DNA of 64,000 nt from Rhizobium subbaraonis (GTDB lineage: Bacteria > Pseudomonadota > Alphaproteobacteria > Rhizobiales > Rhizobiaceae), in assembly GCF_900220975.1 (NCBI RefSeq), contig NZ_OBQD01000001.1, positions 62,001 through 126,000 of the forward strand, in the 5' to 3' direction. A model generated the notes under the pieces. It was not told the origin of the DNA, did no database searches, and worked only from the letters and a program-made list of their open reading frames with translations. This document shows positions 17,846 through 26,238 of the stretch, in pieces; position 1 is the first letter of the stretch, and the number at the start of each line of letters is the position of its first letter. Position numbers and translations under genes: made by a program.

Positions 17846-17909
17846 GCTTGGGTCGTGGAACATCAACCCTTCGGCGTGACGTCGTCATGCCCGACCAAAG
17901 GAGCAGGAG

Positions 17910-18548
17910 ATGAAGCGTTCACAAGCGGAAATCCTCAGGGAATACGGCCCGTTCACAGGTTCTGACGTGGCGGGTGTCACCTTCGACGGCCGCAACGTCT
18001 GGTTTGCGGCCGGCGAAACGCTCAACGCGATCGATCCGGAAAGCGGCGCCACGGTTCAGAGCATAGAGGTTGCGGCCCATGCGGGAACCGCCTACGACGG
18101 CAAGCACCTGTACCAGATCGGCGAAGACGTGATCCGCAAGATCGATCCGGTGAGCGGCAAGGTGCTGGCGACGATTCCCGCGCCCGGCAATGGCGGCGAT
18201 TCCGGCCTTGCCTGGGCCGAAGGCACCCTCTGGGTCGGGCAGCACCGCGAGCGCAAGATCCACGAGATCGATCCGGAAACCGGCAGGATACTGCGCACCA
18301 TCCAGTCCGACCGCATGGTCACCGGCGTCACGTGGAGCGACGGCGAGCTGTGGCACGGCACCTGGGAGGGCGGGGCAAGCGACGTGCGGCGGATTGATCC
18401 CGATACCGGCGAGGTGTTGGAGCGCCTGGACATGCCGGCCGACTCGGGCGTGTCCGGCCTCGAAGCCGACGGCCGCGACCGCTTCTACTGCGGCGGCGGA
18501 CCAAGCGGCAGGATCCGCTCCATCCGTCGCCCCGGCCGGGAGGCATAG
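17910..18548 (+). CDS. beta-propeller repeat protein
   Basis: A 212-residue protein with repeated blades of about 45 residues: FDGRNVWFAAGETLNAIDPESG, YDGKHLYQIGEDVIRKIDPVSG, WAEGTLWVGQHRERKIHEIDPETG, WSDGELWHGTW...RRIDPDTG. The x-IDPxTG blade ends resemble the glutaminyl-cyclotransferase/SMP-30/Vgb propeller superfamily. No signal peptide is present, so it should be cytosolic. The start follows AAAGGAGCAGGAG. It lies 64 bp after the TPR/HTH regulator and is probably in the same transcript. Enzyme activity cannot be assigned; with about five blades it is short for a stand-alone enzyme. Confidence 0.75.
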   Translation: MKRSQAEILREYGPFTGSDVAGVTFDGRNVWFAAGETLNAIDPESGATVQSIEVAAHAGTAYDGKHLYQIGEDVIRKIDPVSGKVLATIPAPGNGGDSGLAWAEGTLWVGQHRERKIHEIDPETGRILRTIQSDRMVTGVTWSDGELWHGTWEGGASDVRRIDPDTGEVLERLDMPADSGVSGLEADGRDRFYCGGGPSGRIRSIRRPGREA

Positions 18549-18899
18549 GTCGGCCGAGCGCAGGAAAATTCTGCGGGACAGCATGCGGGCCGGCGCGGGT
18601 TCTGCGCCGGCTGCGCTGTCGATAGCTCTTGCCGGCCTGTTTTCATTTCTGCCCGGCGCCCGCAAAATCGGAACCAAGACGATCTTGCGGGGTTCATCGG
18701 CAGCGGCAATATTCTTCTCGGCTTGCGAGGGTCATGATCCGCGCGGGTTCCACGTTTCGCACCCGCGGCTTCTGACGCACCGATCCGAAAGAGCGGTTGA
18801 AAGGGCCGATAAGGTTCAGCAAGTTGCGCACGTCCGGCCGTGGAAGAATCATGGTGTTTGTCATGGATGACCGCCGCTCGACTTTGGAGGAGATGCAGC
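18549..18899. other. 351-bp gap with no supported gene
   Basis: No convincing coding or RNA gene is visible. A minus-strand frame at 18694-18864 (56 residues, starting MTNTMILPRPDVRN) has a protein-like composition but no ribosome site and no recognised family. A GC-rich imperfect repeat (CGGCGCGGGTTCTGCGCCGG) lies near 18590-18610. The promoter of the GFA-family gene must be near the right end. Confidence 0.4.
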
Positions 18900-19292
18900 A
18901 TGGACCGGTTTGCCGGCGGTTGCCTGTGCGGCAACGTCCGTTTCGTAGCGTCGGACCGCCCGTACCGGGTCGGCCTGTGCCACTGCCTCGACTGCCGCAA
19001 GCATCACGGCGCCCTGTTTCATGCCTCCGCGATATTTCCGCAGGATGCGGTGGCGGTCGAGGGCGAAACGCGCGACTACGCCGGACGCTTCTTCTGCCCA
19101 CGTTGCGGTTCGCCCGTTTTCGGGCGCAGCGCTGACGAGATCGAGGTCAACCTCGGGTCCCTGGACGCCCCCGACCAACTGAAGCCCACATATGAACTCT
19201 GGACCATCCGCCGCGAACACTGGCTGCCGCCGTTTCCGCTCATGAAGCAATACGACCGCGACCGCGACGCCACGGGCCGCTCCGAAGACTAG
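18900..19292 (+). CDS. GFA family (Mss4-like) zinc-binding protein
   Basis: A 130-residue protein of the glutathione-dependent formaldehyde-activating (GFA/CENP-V) family. Zinc-binding cysteines appear in order: GGCLCGNVRF (residues 6-15), CHCLDCRKHHG near residue 27, and FCPRCGSPVFG near residue 64. A strong GGAGGAG ribosome site precedes the ATG. Members of this family have the fold of the Gfa enzyme but mostly unproven activity; adduct formation between glutathione and formaldehyde is one possibility. It appears to be a single gene. Confidence 0.88.
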   Translation: MDRFAGGCLCGNVRFVASDRPYRVGLCHCLDCRKHHGALFHASAIFPQDAVAVEGETRDYAGRFFCPRCGSPVFGRSADEIEVNLGSLDAPDQLKPTYELWTIRREHWLPPFPLMKQYDRDRDATGRSED

Positions 19293-19546
19293 CTAGGCGG
19301 TCGCAAGAAGCGCGCAAGGCAGAGTTGCGGTGTGAGGGGACACGTGTTGCTCAAATACGAGCCCCTCTCGGGTCAAAATCGAGTTCAACGCTCGCGAGGA
19401 GGGGGAAGAGCTCGGAGAGGCACGTTCGGAGGATAAGCTCAGCATGACATTGCTTTAGTGGACATGCTAAAGCGTCGGATCGGACCGTTTGCTGTTTGGG
19501 CGACGGAAAGATGTCTCCGGACGGTGAAATGAAACGGGGTTGGTAA

Positions 19547-20530
19547 TTGGCTACGCTTCAGGACGTGGCTTCGAAGGCCGGATGTTCTCTCGCGAGCGCA
19601 AGCCGGGCTCTCACACTCAAGGGTTCCGTGAGCGAGGCGATGGTGCGCAAGGTCCGCCGCGCCGCCGCCGAACTCGGCTACCGGCCGCCTGCTTCCACGG
19701 GCAAAGCCGAAAGGCGACTTGTTGTGGGAGTTCTTATACCCAGCATCACGAATCCGGTTTTCTCCTCCTCGCTATCGAGCATCGAAAACCGCATGCTGAT
19801 AGCCGGACATGGTGTTTTGATCGCCCAGTCTCACTACGATCCGGCGCGCGAACTGGATGCCGTCTCGGCCCTGCTCAACGAGAAGCCGACTGGCCTGATT
19901 CTGACCCTCTGCAGCGCCGACCGAAACAGTTTTCCAGCCCTGCCGCTACCGCCGACCGTTCTGCTTCACAACCGCCCGACGGACCGGTTTCCCTCGGCGG
20001 TCACGGTGGATAATTTCAAGGCTGGACGTGAACTTGCGATGCTGCTGAGAGAACTCGGGCACGAACGCATTCTGTTCGTATCTGGGAGCTTTATTGCGTC
20101 CGACCGGGCACGCCTGCGCTACGAGGGTTACTGTCAGGCAATGGCGGAGACAGGACTTGAGCCTTTGCGGGCGATGCAGATCGCCTTCATCGGCGAGTAC
20201 GACATGCTCGATCTGGGCGCTGCCGTGGCCGATGTTCGGCCGACAGCGATAATTGCTTCCAACGATCTTCTGGCCTTCGGCGTCATAGCCGCCCTCCGCC
20301 GCGAGGGGTTGTCGGTCCCGGGCGATGTGTCGGTTGCGGGCTTCGATGGAATTTCTCTTGGCCGGATAATGGATCCGCCGCTGACCACAATTGAGATGCC
20401 GGATGTCAGCATGGGGGCGGCTGCCGCGTCGCTTTTGCTCGACATCGCCGAGAATGCCGCGCCGGACCGTCATCTTGAAGTGGGCTACTCCTTGCGACGC
20501 GGTGGCACGGTGCGGGCGATCTCGGAATAG
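19547..20530 (+). CDS. LacI family transcriptional regulator
   Basis: A 327-residue repressor-type regulator. The N-terminal helix-turn-helix is ATLQDVASKAGCSLASASRAL, followed by the hinge AAAELGYRPPA and a periplasmic-binding-like sensor domain (VGVLIPSITNPVF, ASNDLLAFGVIAALR, VSVAGFDGISLG). The start must be TTG at 19547, because the helix-turn-helix begins at the second codon and no ATG or GTG lies upstream in frame. A five-codon frame (MKRGW) ends on the base before this TTG. The gene converges on the ABC/phosphoesterase operon at 20622-25746, which is its best candidate target by proximity. Confidence 0.9.
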   Translation: MATLQDVASKAGCSLASASRALTLKGSVSEAMVRKVRRAAAELGYRPPASTGKAERRLVVGVLIPSITNPVFSSSLSSIENRMLIAGHGVLIAQSHYDPARELDAVSALLNEKPTGLILTLCSADRNSFPALPLPPTVLLHNRPTDRFPSAVTVDNFKAGRELAMLLRELGHERILFVSGSFIASDRARLRYEGYCQAMAETGLEPLRAMQIAFIGEYDMLDLGAAVADVRPTAIIASNDLLAFGVIAALRREGLSVPGDVSVAGFDGISLGRIMDPPLTTIEMPDVSMGAAAASLLLDIAENAAPDRHLEVGYSLRRGGTVRAISE

Positions 20531-20571
20531 TCCTCCGCCTCGAGCCCGGCGTGCGCATGAAGTAAACGTGT

Positions 20572-20601
20572 ACCGCCGCCTCCCATCGGGAGAGCGGCGG
20601 C
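20572..20601. terminator. hairpin between convergent LacI and ABC genes
   Basis: GCCGC-CTCCC-ATC-GGGAG-A-GCGGC folds into a strong stem with one bulged base in the 92-bp gap between two converging genes. It lacks a clear T run, so efficient termination is inferred from position only. Confidence 0.45.
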
Positions 20602-20621
20602 ACGACACTGGTAAGTCCGTG

Positions 20622-21902
20622 TCAGCTACGCGGCAGCAGTCGCTTCACGTCCTTTGCCGCGTCGTCCAAGGCTTCTTCCGGCGTGGCCGACTGCTCGACA
20701 ACCCGGGCAGTGTTATCGACGATCGTCTTTGTGACGCGGACGCCGTTCGAGCCCGGAAACGCGTACCACGGGATCATCCGCGGCATCTGCTTCAGCCCGG
20801 CCTGGAAGAGCGGGTTCTTCTCGTAGAACGCTCCGAGATACTCCGGCGACGTAGCGGCCAGTTCGTTGTTCGGAACGTAGCCCGTGCCCGGCACAACCAC
20901 TGACGCGCCATAGGGGCCGGCGGCAAACTTTGCGAACTTCCAGGCAGCGTTCTGCTTTGCTTCGTCACGGGTCAGGATGACGACGGCGTTGCCACCGGTC
21001 GGCAGCTTGCCGTTCTCCGGGTCGAGAAGGGGGATTTCAGCGGTGCGCAGGTCGAACTTGTCGCCGACATTCTTGATCGTGTTGCGCAATGCTCCGGTGG
21101 TCTGGAAGGCAAAGCCGACCTTGCCGGCGACGAAGGCCTGTTCGCCGGCCTGCTTGGTGAAGACCGGCATACCGGCTTCCTTGACCAGGCGATCGACGAC
21201 CTTCATCGCCTTTTGGCCTTCGGGACCGTTGAAAGTGACCGTGCTTTCGTCTTCGGAGAGCATGGTGCCGCCGGCGCCGAAGAGAAGCGCGGAGAACATC
21301 CAGTCGTCACCCTGCCAGCGGAAGTCCACGGAATCGACGCCGTTGCCAAGGGCCTTGATCTTGGCGCCGAGGTCGATGACCTCGTCCCAGGTCTTCGGCG
21401 GCTGGTCCGGGTTGCCGCCCGCCGCCTTAACCAGATCGGCATTGTAGTACATGATGGGGTTGGAGGTCGCGAATGCCAGACCGACCTGCTTGCCGTTGAC
21501 CTGTGCGAGCTTCAGGATCGTATCCGAAAAACCCTGCTCGGCCATGGACGCCTTTTCCTTGGCGATCAGTGGCCCGAGATCGACCGGGACATCGCGTTCA
21601 TTCGCCATGCGCAGCCGGTTGAGGCCGATGAAGGTCAGGTCCGGCATTTCGGAGGTGCCGACCTGGCGCATGATCGTCTGGATGCCTTCCTCATAGGTCG
21701 CGGAAGGATTGGCGAACTGGATCTTGATGTCCGGGTTCTCTTCCATGAACTTCTTCGAGATCGTGTCCATCACGTCCTTGAAGAAGCCCGGCATCGGGTA
21801 ATGCACAGTGAGCGTGGTTTCGGCATGTGCCGGAAGCGAGATCGTCATGGTGCCTGTTATGGCGACGCTCGCAGCGGCAAGGATCTTGGTGAAAGGCTTC
21901 AT
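20622..21902 (-). CDS. ABC transporter substrate-binding protein, UgpB type
   Basis: Periplasmic binding protein of 426 residues with a signal peptide (MKPFTKILAAASVAITG... ending LPAHA-ETT). The fold region includes VHYPMPGFFKDVMDTISKKF, IQTIMRQVGTSEMPD and the hinge segment PPKTWDEVIDLG, as in UgpB/MalE-like proteins. An AGGAG site precedes the ATG at 21902. It is the last gene of the operon, separated from the upstream permease by 56 bp that contain an intercistronic hairpin. The ligand is unknown; the phosphoesterase encoded in the same operon points to a phosphate ester or phosphodiester, by inference. Confidence 0.92.
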   Translation of the reverse strand: MKPFTKILAAASVAITGTMTISLPAHAETTLTVHYPMPGFFKDVMDTISKKFMEENPDIKIQFANPSATYEEGIQTIMRQVGTSEMPDLTFIGLNRLRMANERDVPVDLGPLIAKEKASMAEQGFSDTILKLAQVNGKQVGLAFATSNPIMYYNADLVKAAGGNPDQPPKTWDEVIDLGAKIKALGNGVDSVDFRWQGDDWMFSALLFGAGGTMLSEDESTVTFNGPEGQKAMKVVDRLVKEAGMPVFTKQAGEQAFVAGKVGFAFQTTGALRNTIKNVGDKFDLRTAEIPLLDPENGKLPTGGNAVVILTRDEAKQNAAWKFAKFAAGPYGASVVVPGTGYVPNNELAATSPEYLGAFYEKNPLFQAGLKQMPRMIPWYAFPGSNGVRVTKTIVDNTARVVEQSATPEEALDDAAKDVKRLLPRS

Positions 21903-21950
21903 CGCATGGCTCCTGGGTTCGGGGCGGCTTGGGAGGAGACGACCGGTTAG

Positions 21951-21972
21951 CTCAAGGGTCAGCCCTTGAGGC
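21951..21972 (-). promoter_or_regulatory. intercistronic hairpin before the binding-protein gene
   Basis: CTCAAGGG-TCAG-CCCTTGAG is a perfect 8-bp inverted repeat that spans the stop codon of the permease gene. Such hairpins often protect or separately set the level of the binding-protein message in ABC operons. Confidence 0.5.
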
Positions 21973-22807
21973 CGGTCATGGTGATCCCTTCGACGAAGCG
22001 CTTCTGGGCGAGCAGAAAGGCGACGACGAGAGGGGAAGTGATGATGAGGGTTGCGGCCATCAGGGCGCCGTAGTCGTCGCCGGCTTCCGCGGCGCGGAAG
22101 TAAAGAAGACCAAGGGGCGGCGTGGCATAGGCCTGGTTCGAAACGACGACCAGCGGCCAGAAAAGGTCGTTCCAGTGGGCGACGACCGAGAAGATTGAGA
22201 AGGCGGTGATCGCGGGCCAGGCGTTCGGCACGATGACCCGGGCGATGACGCCGATCTCGCTCATGCCGTCGAGGCGCGCAGCGTGGATCAGGTCGTTCGG
22301 CATGGCACGGAAGAACTGCAGGAACAGGAAGATGCCGAAGACCGAGATGCTGAAGGGGGCGACCAGCGAGAAATAGCTGTTCAGCGCGCCTGCGCGATCG
22401 AAGGCGACGTAGAGCGGCAGAGCTGTCGCGTGGATCGGCACAAGCAGACCGAGCATGATGAGAACCATCATCGCCTTGGCCGCGCGGAACTTCATTTTTG
22501 CCATGGCGTAGGCGCAGGGGATGGCGATCACCACCTGGATGACGAGGATCATGAGGCAGACCAGGATACCGTTGAACAGCAGCGTCGGCATGTGCACGCG
22601 AGACCACGCCTTGGCGAAGTTTTCCCCGTAGAACCAGTGGGTCGGGATCAGGTTGAGTGACGACGTGAAGATGTCGCTCTGCGCCTTTCCTGCGGTCGAG
22701 ATCATGAAGATGTAGGGCATCAGGAAAACGAGGGCGCCGAGGCCTAGGATCGAGAGCCGGACAACGCGGCCCAGCGACATGGAGGGGGTGAAAGCGTTCT
22801 GGCTCAT
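21959..22807 (-). CDS. ABC transporter permease, UgpE/MalG type
   Basis: Inner-membrane permease of 282 residues. The first membrane helix is LSILGLGALVFLMPYIFMIS, and the EAA-like loop is HAARLDGMSEIGVIARVIVPNAWPA. The start at 22807 (MSQNAFTPSM) overlaps the stop of the other permease gene as ATGA. A frame running further upstream is just read-through of the neighbouring gene and is not used. Confidence 0.93.
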   Translation of the reverse strand: MSQNAFTPSMSLGRVVRLSILGLGALVFLMPYIFMISTAGKAQSDIFTSSLNLIPTHWFYGENFAKAWSRVHMPTLLFNGILVCLMILVIQVVIAIPCAYAMAKMKFRAAKAMMVLIMLGLLVPIHATALPLYVAFDRAGALNSYFSLVAPFSISVFGIFLFLQFFRAMPNDLIHAARLDGMSEIGVIARVIVPNAWPAITAFSIFSVVAHWNDLFWPLVVVSNQAYATPPLGLLYFRAAEAGDDYGALMAATLIITSPLVVAFLLAQKRFVEGITMTGLKG

Positions 22808-23745
22808 ACGTAATGCACCTGCTTGTCCTGGATGCGATATTGTAGAAACATCAGCACGACGAGGATGGCGAGGAAGACGACCGTCATGGCGGAGGCATAA
22901 CCGACGCGCAGGTACACGAAGCCCTCCTGGTAGATCGTGTAGAGCAGCACTTCGGACGCCTTGTTCGGTCCGCCTTCGGTAAGCGTCTTGACCGTCTCGA
23001 ACACCTTGACCGAGCTGATGACGCTGATCGTGGTGACGAAGAGTGTGGTCGGCCCGAGCATCGGCCACGTGACGAGCCGGAAGCGGTCCCAGGCGGTTTT
23101 GGCGCCATCGACTTCGGCTGCGGCGTAAAGTTCACGAGGAATGGCGGTGAGGCCGGCAAGGAAGAGCACGAGGTTGAAGCCGACCGACTGCCAGATGCCG
23201 ATGATCGACAGGCTGTAGAGCACGGTGTTTGCGGCACCGAGCCAATTCGGACCGGCGATGCCGATCATGGCGAGCATCGTGTTGATCGGGCCGATCGTGG
23301 GATGGAAGAGATATTGCCACACGGTTGCCATGGCGACGAGCAGCGAGGCGACCGGCAGGAAATAGGCCGTGCGGAAGAAGGAGCGTCCGATACCTTCGGC
23401 CTCGATCAGCATCGCAAGCCCCAGCGCCATGAAGATCGAGATCGGCGTCACGATCACCGCATAGATGCCCGTGTTCCACAGCGACTGCATGAAGGTGCGG
23501 TCGCCCAACAGCTCGACATAGTTTTCGAAGCCGACGAATTCGAAGCTCGCATAGCCGAGCTCAAAATTGGTGAAGCCGAGAGTGATCACTGCCGCGACCG
23601 GTAGGATGATGAAAACGAAGACGAGCAGGATGGCGGGCAGCGAAAGAAGCAGCCCGACGCGGGCCTCCTGCCGTTCGGCGGCAGAGCGCGGCGTCTTCGG
23701 GACGGCCGGAACCGCGCCGATGGGCGTTGCGGCCATGTCAGCCAT
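22804..23745 (-). CDS. ABC transporter permease, UgpA/MalF type
   Basis: Inner-membrane permease of 313 residues. A short proline-rich cytoplasmic tail precedes the first helix (VGLLLSLPAILLVFVFIILPVAAV). The EAA loop is AAAEVDGAKTAWDRFRLVTWPMLGP. The start at 23745 (MADMAATP) has GGGAGG six bases upstream and overlaps the end of the ATPase gene by 8 bp; an ATG at 23736 is also possible. It ends in an ATGA overlap with the next permease gene. Confidence 0.92.
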   Translation of the reverse strand: MADMAATPIGAVPAVPKTPRSAAERQEARVGLLLSLPAILLVFVFIILPVAAVITLGFTNFELGYASFEFVGFENYVELLGDRTFMQSLWNTGIYAVIVTPISIFMALGLAMLIEAEGIGRSFFRTAYFLPVASLLVAMATVWQYLFHPTIGPINTMLAMIGIAGPNWLGAANTVLYSLSIIGIWQSVGFNLVLFLAGLTAIPRELYAAAEVDGAKTAWDRFRLVTWPMLGPTTLFVTTISVISSVKVFETVKTLTEGGPNKASEVLLYTIYQEGFVYLRVGYASAMTVVFLAILVVLMFLQYRIQDKQVHYV

Positions 23746-24907
23746 GGGCCGCCTCCCGGACCGGGTTTTCGACAAGCGGCGCCGCGGCGAGGCGAGCGCC
23801 ATCGGCGCCAAAGACGAAGATGTGTTCGGCGGCCGTTGAAAGACGCACGGCCGTGCCGGCGGCAAGCCCCGCACCTTCAGCAGGAGTGACCTTGGCGATC
23901 ATCGTTTCGCCGATCGCGTCAAGCCGGCAGTAGGCGATGATTTCCGAACCGAGGAACTCCACCCGCTCGACGCGGGCAGGCAGGCCGGACGCGCCCGAGC
24001 GCAACACACGGACGAATTCCGGCCGGATGCCGAGCGTGACGGGCGTATCCACGGGCAGAGCTCGATCGAGAAGGACGCAGCGCTCGGCGCCGAGCGCGAT
24101 GGCGCCTTTGGCTTCCACACGGGAGGCGATGAGGTTGATGCGCGGCTGGCCGACAAATTTGGCGACCTCGACATGCTGCGGATTGTCGTAGATCACCTGC
24201 GGCGGGGCAAGCTGGAGCAACGAACCGCCGATCATCACGGCGACGCGGTCGGCCATCGATAGCGCTTCCGCCTGGTCGTGGGTGACGTAGACGGTCGGCA
24301 CGCTCGCACGGCGGTGCATTTCGACGATCTCGCCGCGGGCATGGACGCGCAGGTTGGCGTCGAGGTTCGACAGCGGCTCGTCCATCAGGAAGACGGCCGG
24401 GCGGCGCACCATGGCGCGCGCGAGTGCCACGCGCTGGCGCTGGCCGCCGGACATCTGGCCTGGCTTGCGGTCAAGGAGGTGGTCGATCTTCAGCGAGGTG
24501 GCCATCTCGCGCACATCGCGATGAATGGCGGCGACCGCCTTGCGCTGGCCGGGCATCAGCGGCGCGACGAAGGGGATGCGCTGCGCCCGCGTCAGGCGGC
24601 GCATGACCAGCGGAACGGCAATGTTCTGCGCTGCCGTCAGATGCGGATAAAGGGCGTAGGACTGGAACACCATCGCGACGTTGCGATCGGCGGCCTGGAC
24701 CCGGCTCACGTTGCGACCGTCGATGACAATCTCGCCGCTATCCGCACTTTCGAGCCCTGCAAGAATGCGCAGAAGCGTGCTCTTCCCGCAGCCCGACGGC
24801 CCGACCAGCGCGATGAACTCGCCCGGCTGGGCGTCAAGGCTGACGCTCTTGAGGATCTGGTTTCCGCCGAACGACTTCTGGATGTTGGTGAGGGTGAGCG
24901 CGCTCAT
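23738..24907 (-). CDS. ABC transporter ATPase, UgpC type
   Basis: Importer ATPase of 389 residues. Walker [11 protein letters not shown]-loop FQSYALYPH, signature MSGGQRQR, Walker B FLMDEPLS and H-loop VTHDQ are all intact, followed by a TOBE-type C-terminal domain (LGIRPEFVRVL). A 20-residue insertion between the Q-loop and signature (around PFVAPLMPGQRKAV) makes this part longer than in most UgpC proteins. The start overlaps the phosphoesterase stop as ATGA (24904-24907) and the end overlaps the permease start by 8 bp, so translation of the operon is tightly linked. Confidence 0.94.
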   Translation of the reverse strand: MSALTLTNIQKSFGGNQILKSVSLDAQPGEFIALVGPSGCGKSTLLRILAGLESADSGEIVIDGRNVSRVQAADRNVAMVFQSYALYPHLTAAQNIAVPLVMRRLTRAQRIPFVAPLMPGQRKAVAAIHRDVREMATSLKIDHLLDRKPGQMSGGQRQRVALARAMVRRPAVFLMDEPLSNLDANLRVHARGEIVEMHRRASVPTVYVTHDQAEALSMADRVAVMIGGSLLQLAPPQVIYDNPQHVEVAKFVGQPRINLIASRVEAKGAIALGAERCVLLDRALPVDTPVTLGIRPEFVRVLRSGASGLPARVERVEFLGSEIIAYCRLDAIGETMIAKVTPAEGAGLAAGTAVRLSTAAEHIFVFGADGARLAAAPLVENPVREAAHG

Positions 24908-25746
24908 TCCGCCGCCTCCGCCGCTGCTTTCGCCTTCTGAGCGGAAGCGGGATAGACCTCATGGATGACGTCATCGATGACATATGCCGTCATGCCGGGC
25001 ACGGCGACGATCTCGCTCCTCACCTCGTCGCCGAGATGATGTACGACGGCGCCGATCAGGCGTTCGCCGGGCATCTCGCGCTCCAGCGTATCGATGACGA
25101 AGGCGGCGGATGGCCCCCATACGACGGAGGTGTTCTCGAAGCGCCCCTTCCAGGCCCAGTGGAGGTGGCCGCTTGCATAGAGCGCCACGTCGTGGGCTGT
25201 CATCAGGTCGTAGACACGCTGGCGCTGCCTGGGCCGGAGGCCCCAGTAACCCGTATCGCCCTCATGCGGTTCGTCAACAAACAGCGGCTTGTGAGCAAAC
25301 AATGCCAGCCGGCGTCCGTCACGCTCCTCGAACGTGGTCCGCAGCCATTCGAACTGCGCCTCTTCTTCCTCGTCCTCGAGCCCGAAAAGAAGCGCATTGA
25401 GCCCGACGAGACGCCAGCCGTTCGCATCTTCGACAAAGCGGTCGCCGCCCGCGAGCGAGCGCCACCGGGCCAGACGCTCGGCATTCACCGGCTGGCTCAT
25501 ATGGGAGAAGTGGCCGACGTCATGATTGCCGGGCACGATCAGCATCGGTGTGGAGACCTGGCGCATCAGGTCCATCGAGAAGGAGATGTCGTCCGCCTTG
25601 TCGGCGCCATCGACAGTCAGGTCGCCCGTGTGGACAACGAGGTCCGCCTCCTGGTCCTCAATCCAGCTCAGAAGTGGTGCCCAGTTGCCGTTGAAATGGG
25701 TCTTCTCTGGGCTGAAATGGGTGTCGGTGATCTGGATGATTTTCAT
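24904..25746 (-). CDS. metallophosphoesterase, CpdA/GpdQ-like phosphodiesterase
   Basis: Cytosolic calcineurin-type phosphoesterase of 280 residues. Metal-binding blocks are in order: D-x-H in ITDTHFS (residues 6-12), GDLTVDG, GNHDVGHFSH, and the late H-block ASGHLHW. The pattern matches class III phosphodiesterases such as CpdA (cAMP) and GpdQ (glycerophosphodiesters). The start at 25746 (MKIIQITDTH) has GGAGAG 8 bp upstream. It is the first gene of an overlapping five-gene ABC importer operon, so hydrolysis of an imported phosphodiester is more likely than cAMP breakdown. This is inference from context. Confidence 0.88.
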   Translation of the reverse strand: MKIIQITDTHFSPEKTHFNGNWAPLLSWIEDQEADLVVHTGDLTVDGADKADDISFSMDLMRQVSTPMLIVPGNHDVGHFSHMSQPVNAERLARWRSLAGGDRFVEDANGWRLVGLNALLFGLEDEEEEAQFEWLRTTFEERDGRRLALFAHKPLFVDEPHEGDTGYWGLRPRQRQRVYDLMTAHDVALYASGHLHWAWKGRFENTSVVWGPSAAFVIDTLEREMPGERLIGAVVHHLGDEVRSEIVAVPGMTAYVIDDVIHEVYPASAQKAKAAAEAAE

Positions 25747-25924
25747 GAATGGACTCTCCGAGGTCATCGTGCGCCTGCGCTTGATGGCGGCGACGGCGCC
25801 TTCCTTAGAGCCCTCCCATGTCAGGCCTGTTACAGCCCTTTCCACCTTTTCATCAATTCGGTCACAAAAGCTTCACGGGCTCTTGCCTCTGGAGGAAACA
25901 AGCACCTCGGCCGCCAGCGCACAT

Positions 25925-26118
25925 GGATTGAATAAGGCGGATCTGCTCCACCGCCTTGGCAGGTGTCTGACCGGTCCCGGCACGAAATGCACGGCTGAAC
26001 TGGCGCGGCGAGAGCTTCGACCAAGGGCGATGGAAAGCGTGTTGTAGGCTTCACCCCTCAACATGTTGGCCAGTTCGAAGGCGGCCTGCACGCCGAGCGC
26101 GAGGAACTGGAACCCCTT
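25925..26118 (-). pseudogene. remnant of a GlxA-type AraC family regulator
   Basis: Two pieces of one gene family lie side by side in different frames. Near 26020-26115 the reading GFQFLALGVQAAFELANM corresponds to the start of the DJ-1/PfpI-like sensor domain of GlxA-type regulators. Near 25930-26025, in another frame, SPRQFSRAFRAGTGQTPAKA is the signature of their AraC-type DNA-binding domain. About 250 residues that should separate these parts are missing, and the C-terminal end is lost too. The gene was therefore reduced by an internal deletion plus frameshift and cannot make a working regulator. The rest of the gap 25747-26238 shows no gene. Confidence 0.7.
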
Positions 26119-26238
26119 TCATCTTTGCGTCCTGCACATGCACATCGGCGACGTCGGACCGGGCGCGACCCGACGTCGCCGGGTCTCAAGGGCAGCGCGG
26201 ACCGAGCGCCCTGCAACCCTTCCATGGCCGGGTTCCGT

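Noticed and set aside
18694-18864. 56-residue minus-strand frame starting MTNTMILPRPD
   Set aside because: Protein-like composition but no ribosome site and no recognised family, so not listed as a gene.
21903-22607. N-terminal extension of the binding protein to 661 residues
   Set aside because: The extra part is an out-of-frame reading of the permease gene; the signal peptide and ribosome site fix the start at 21902.
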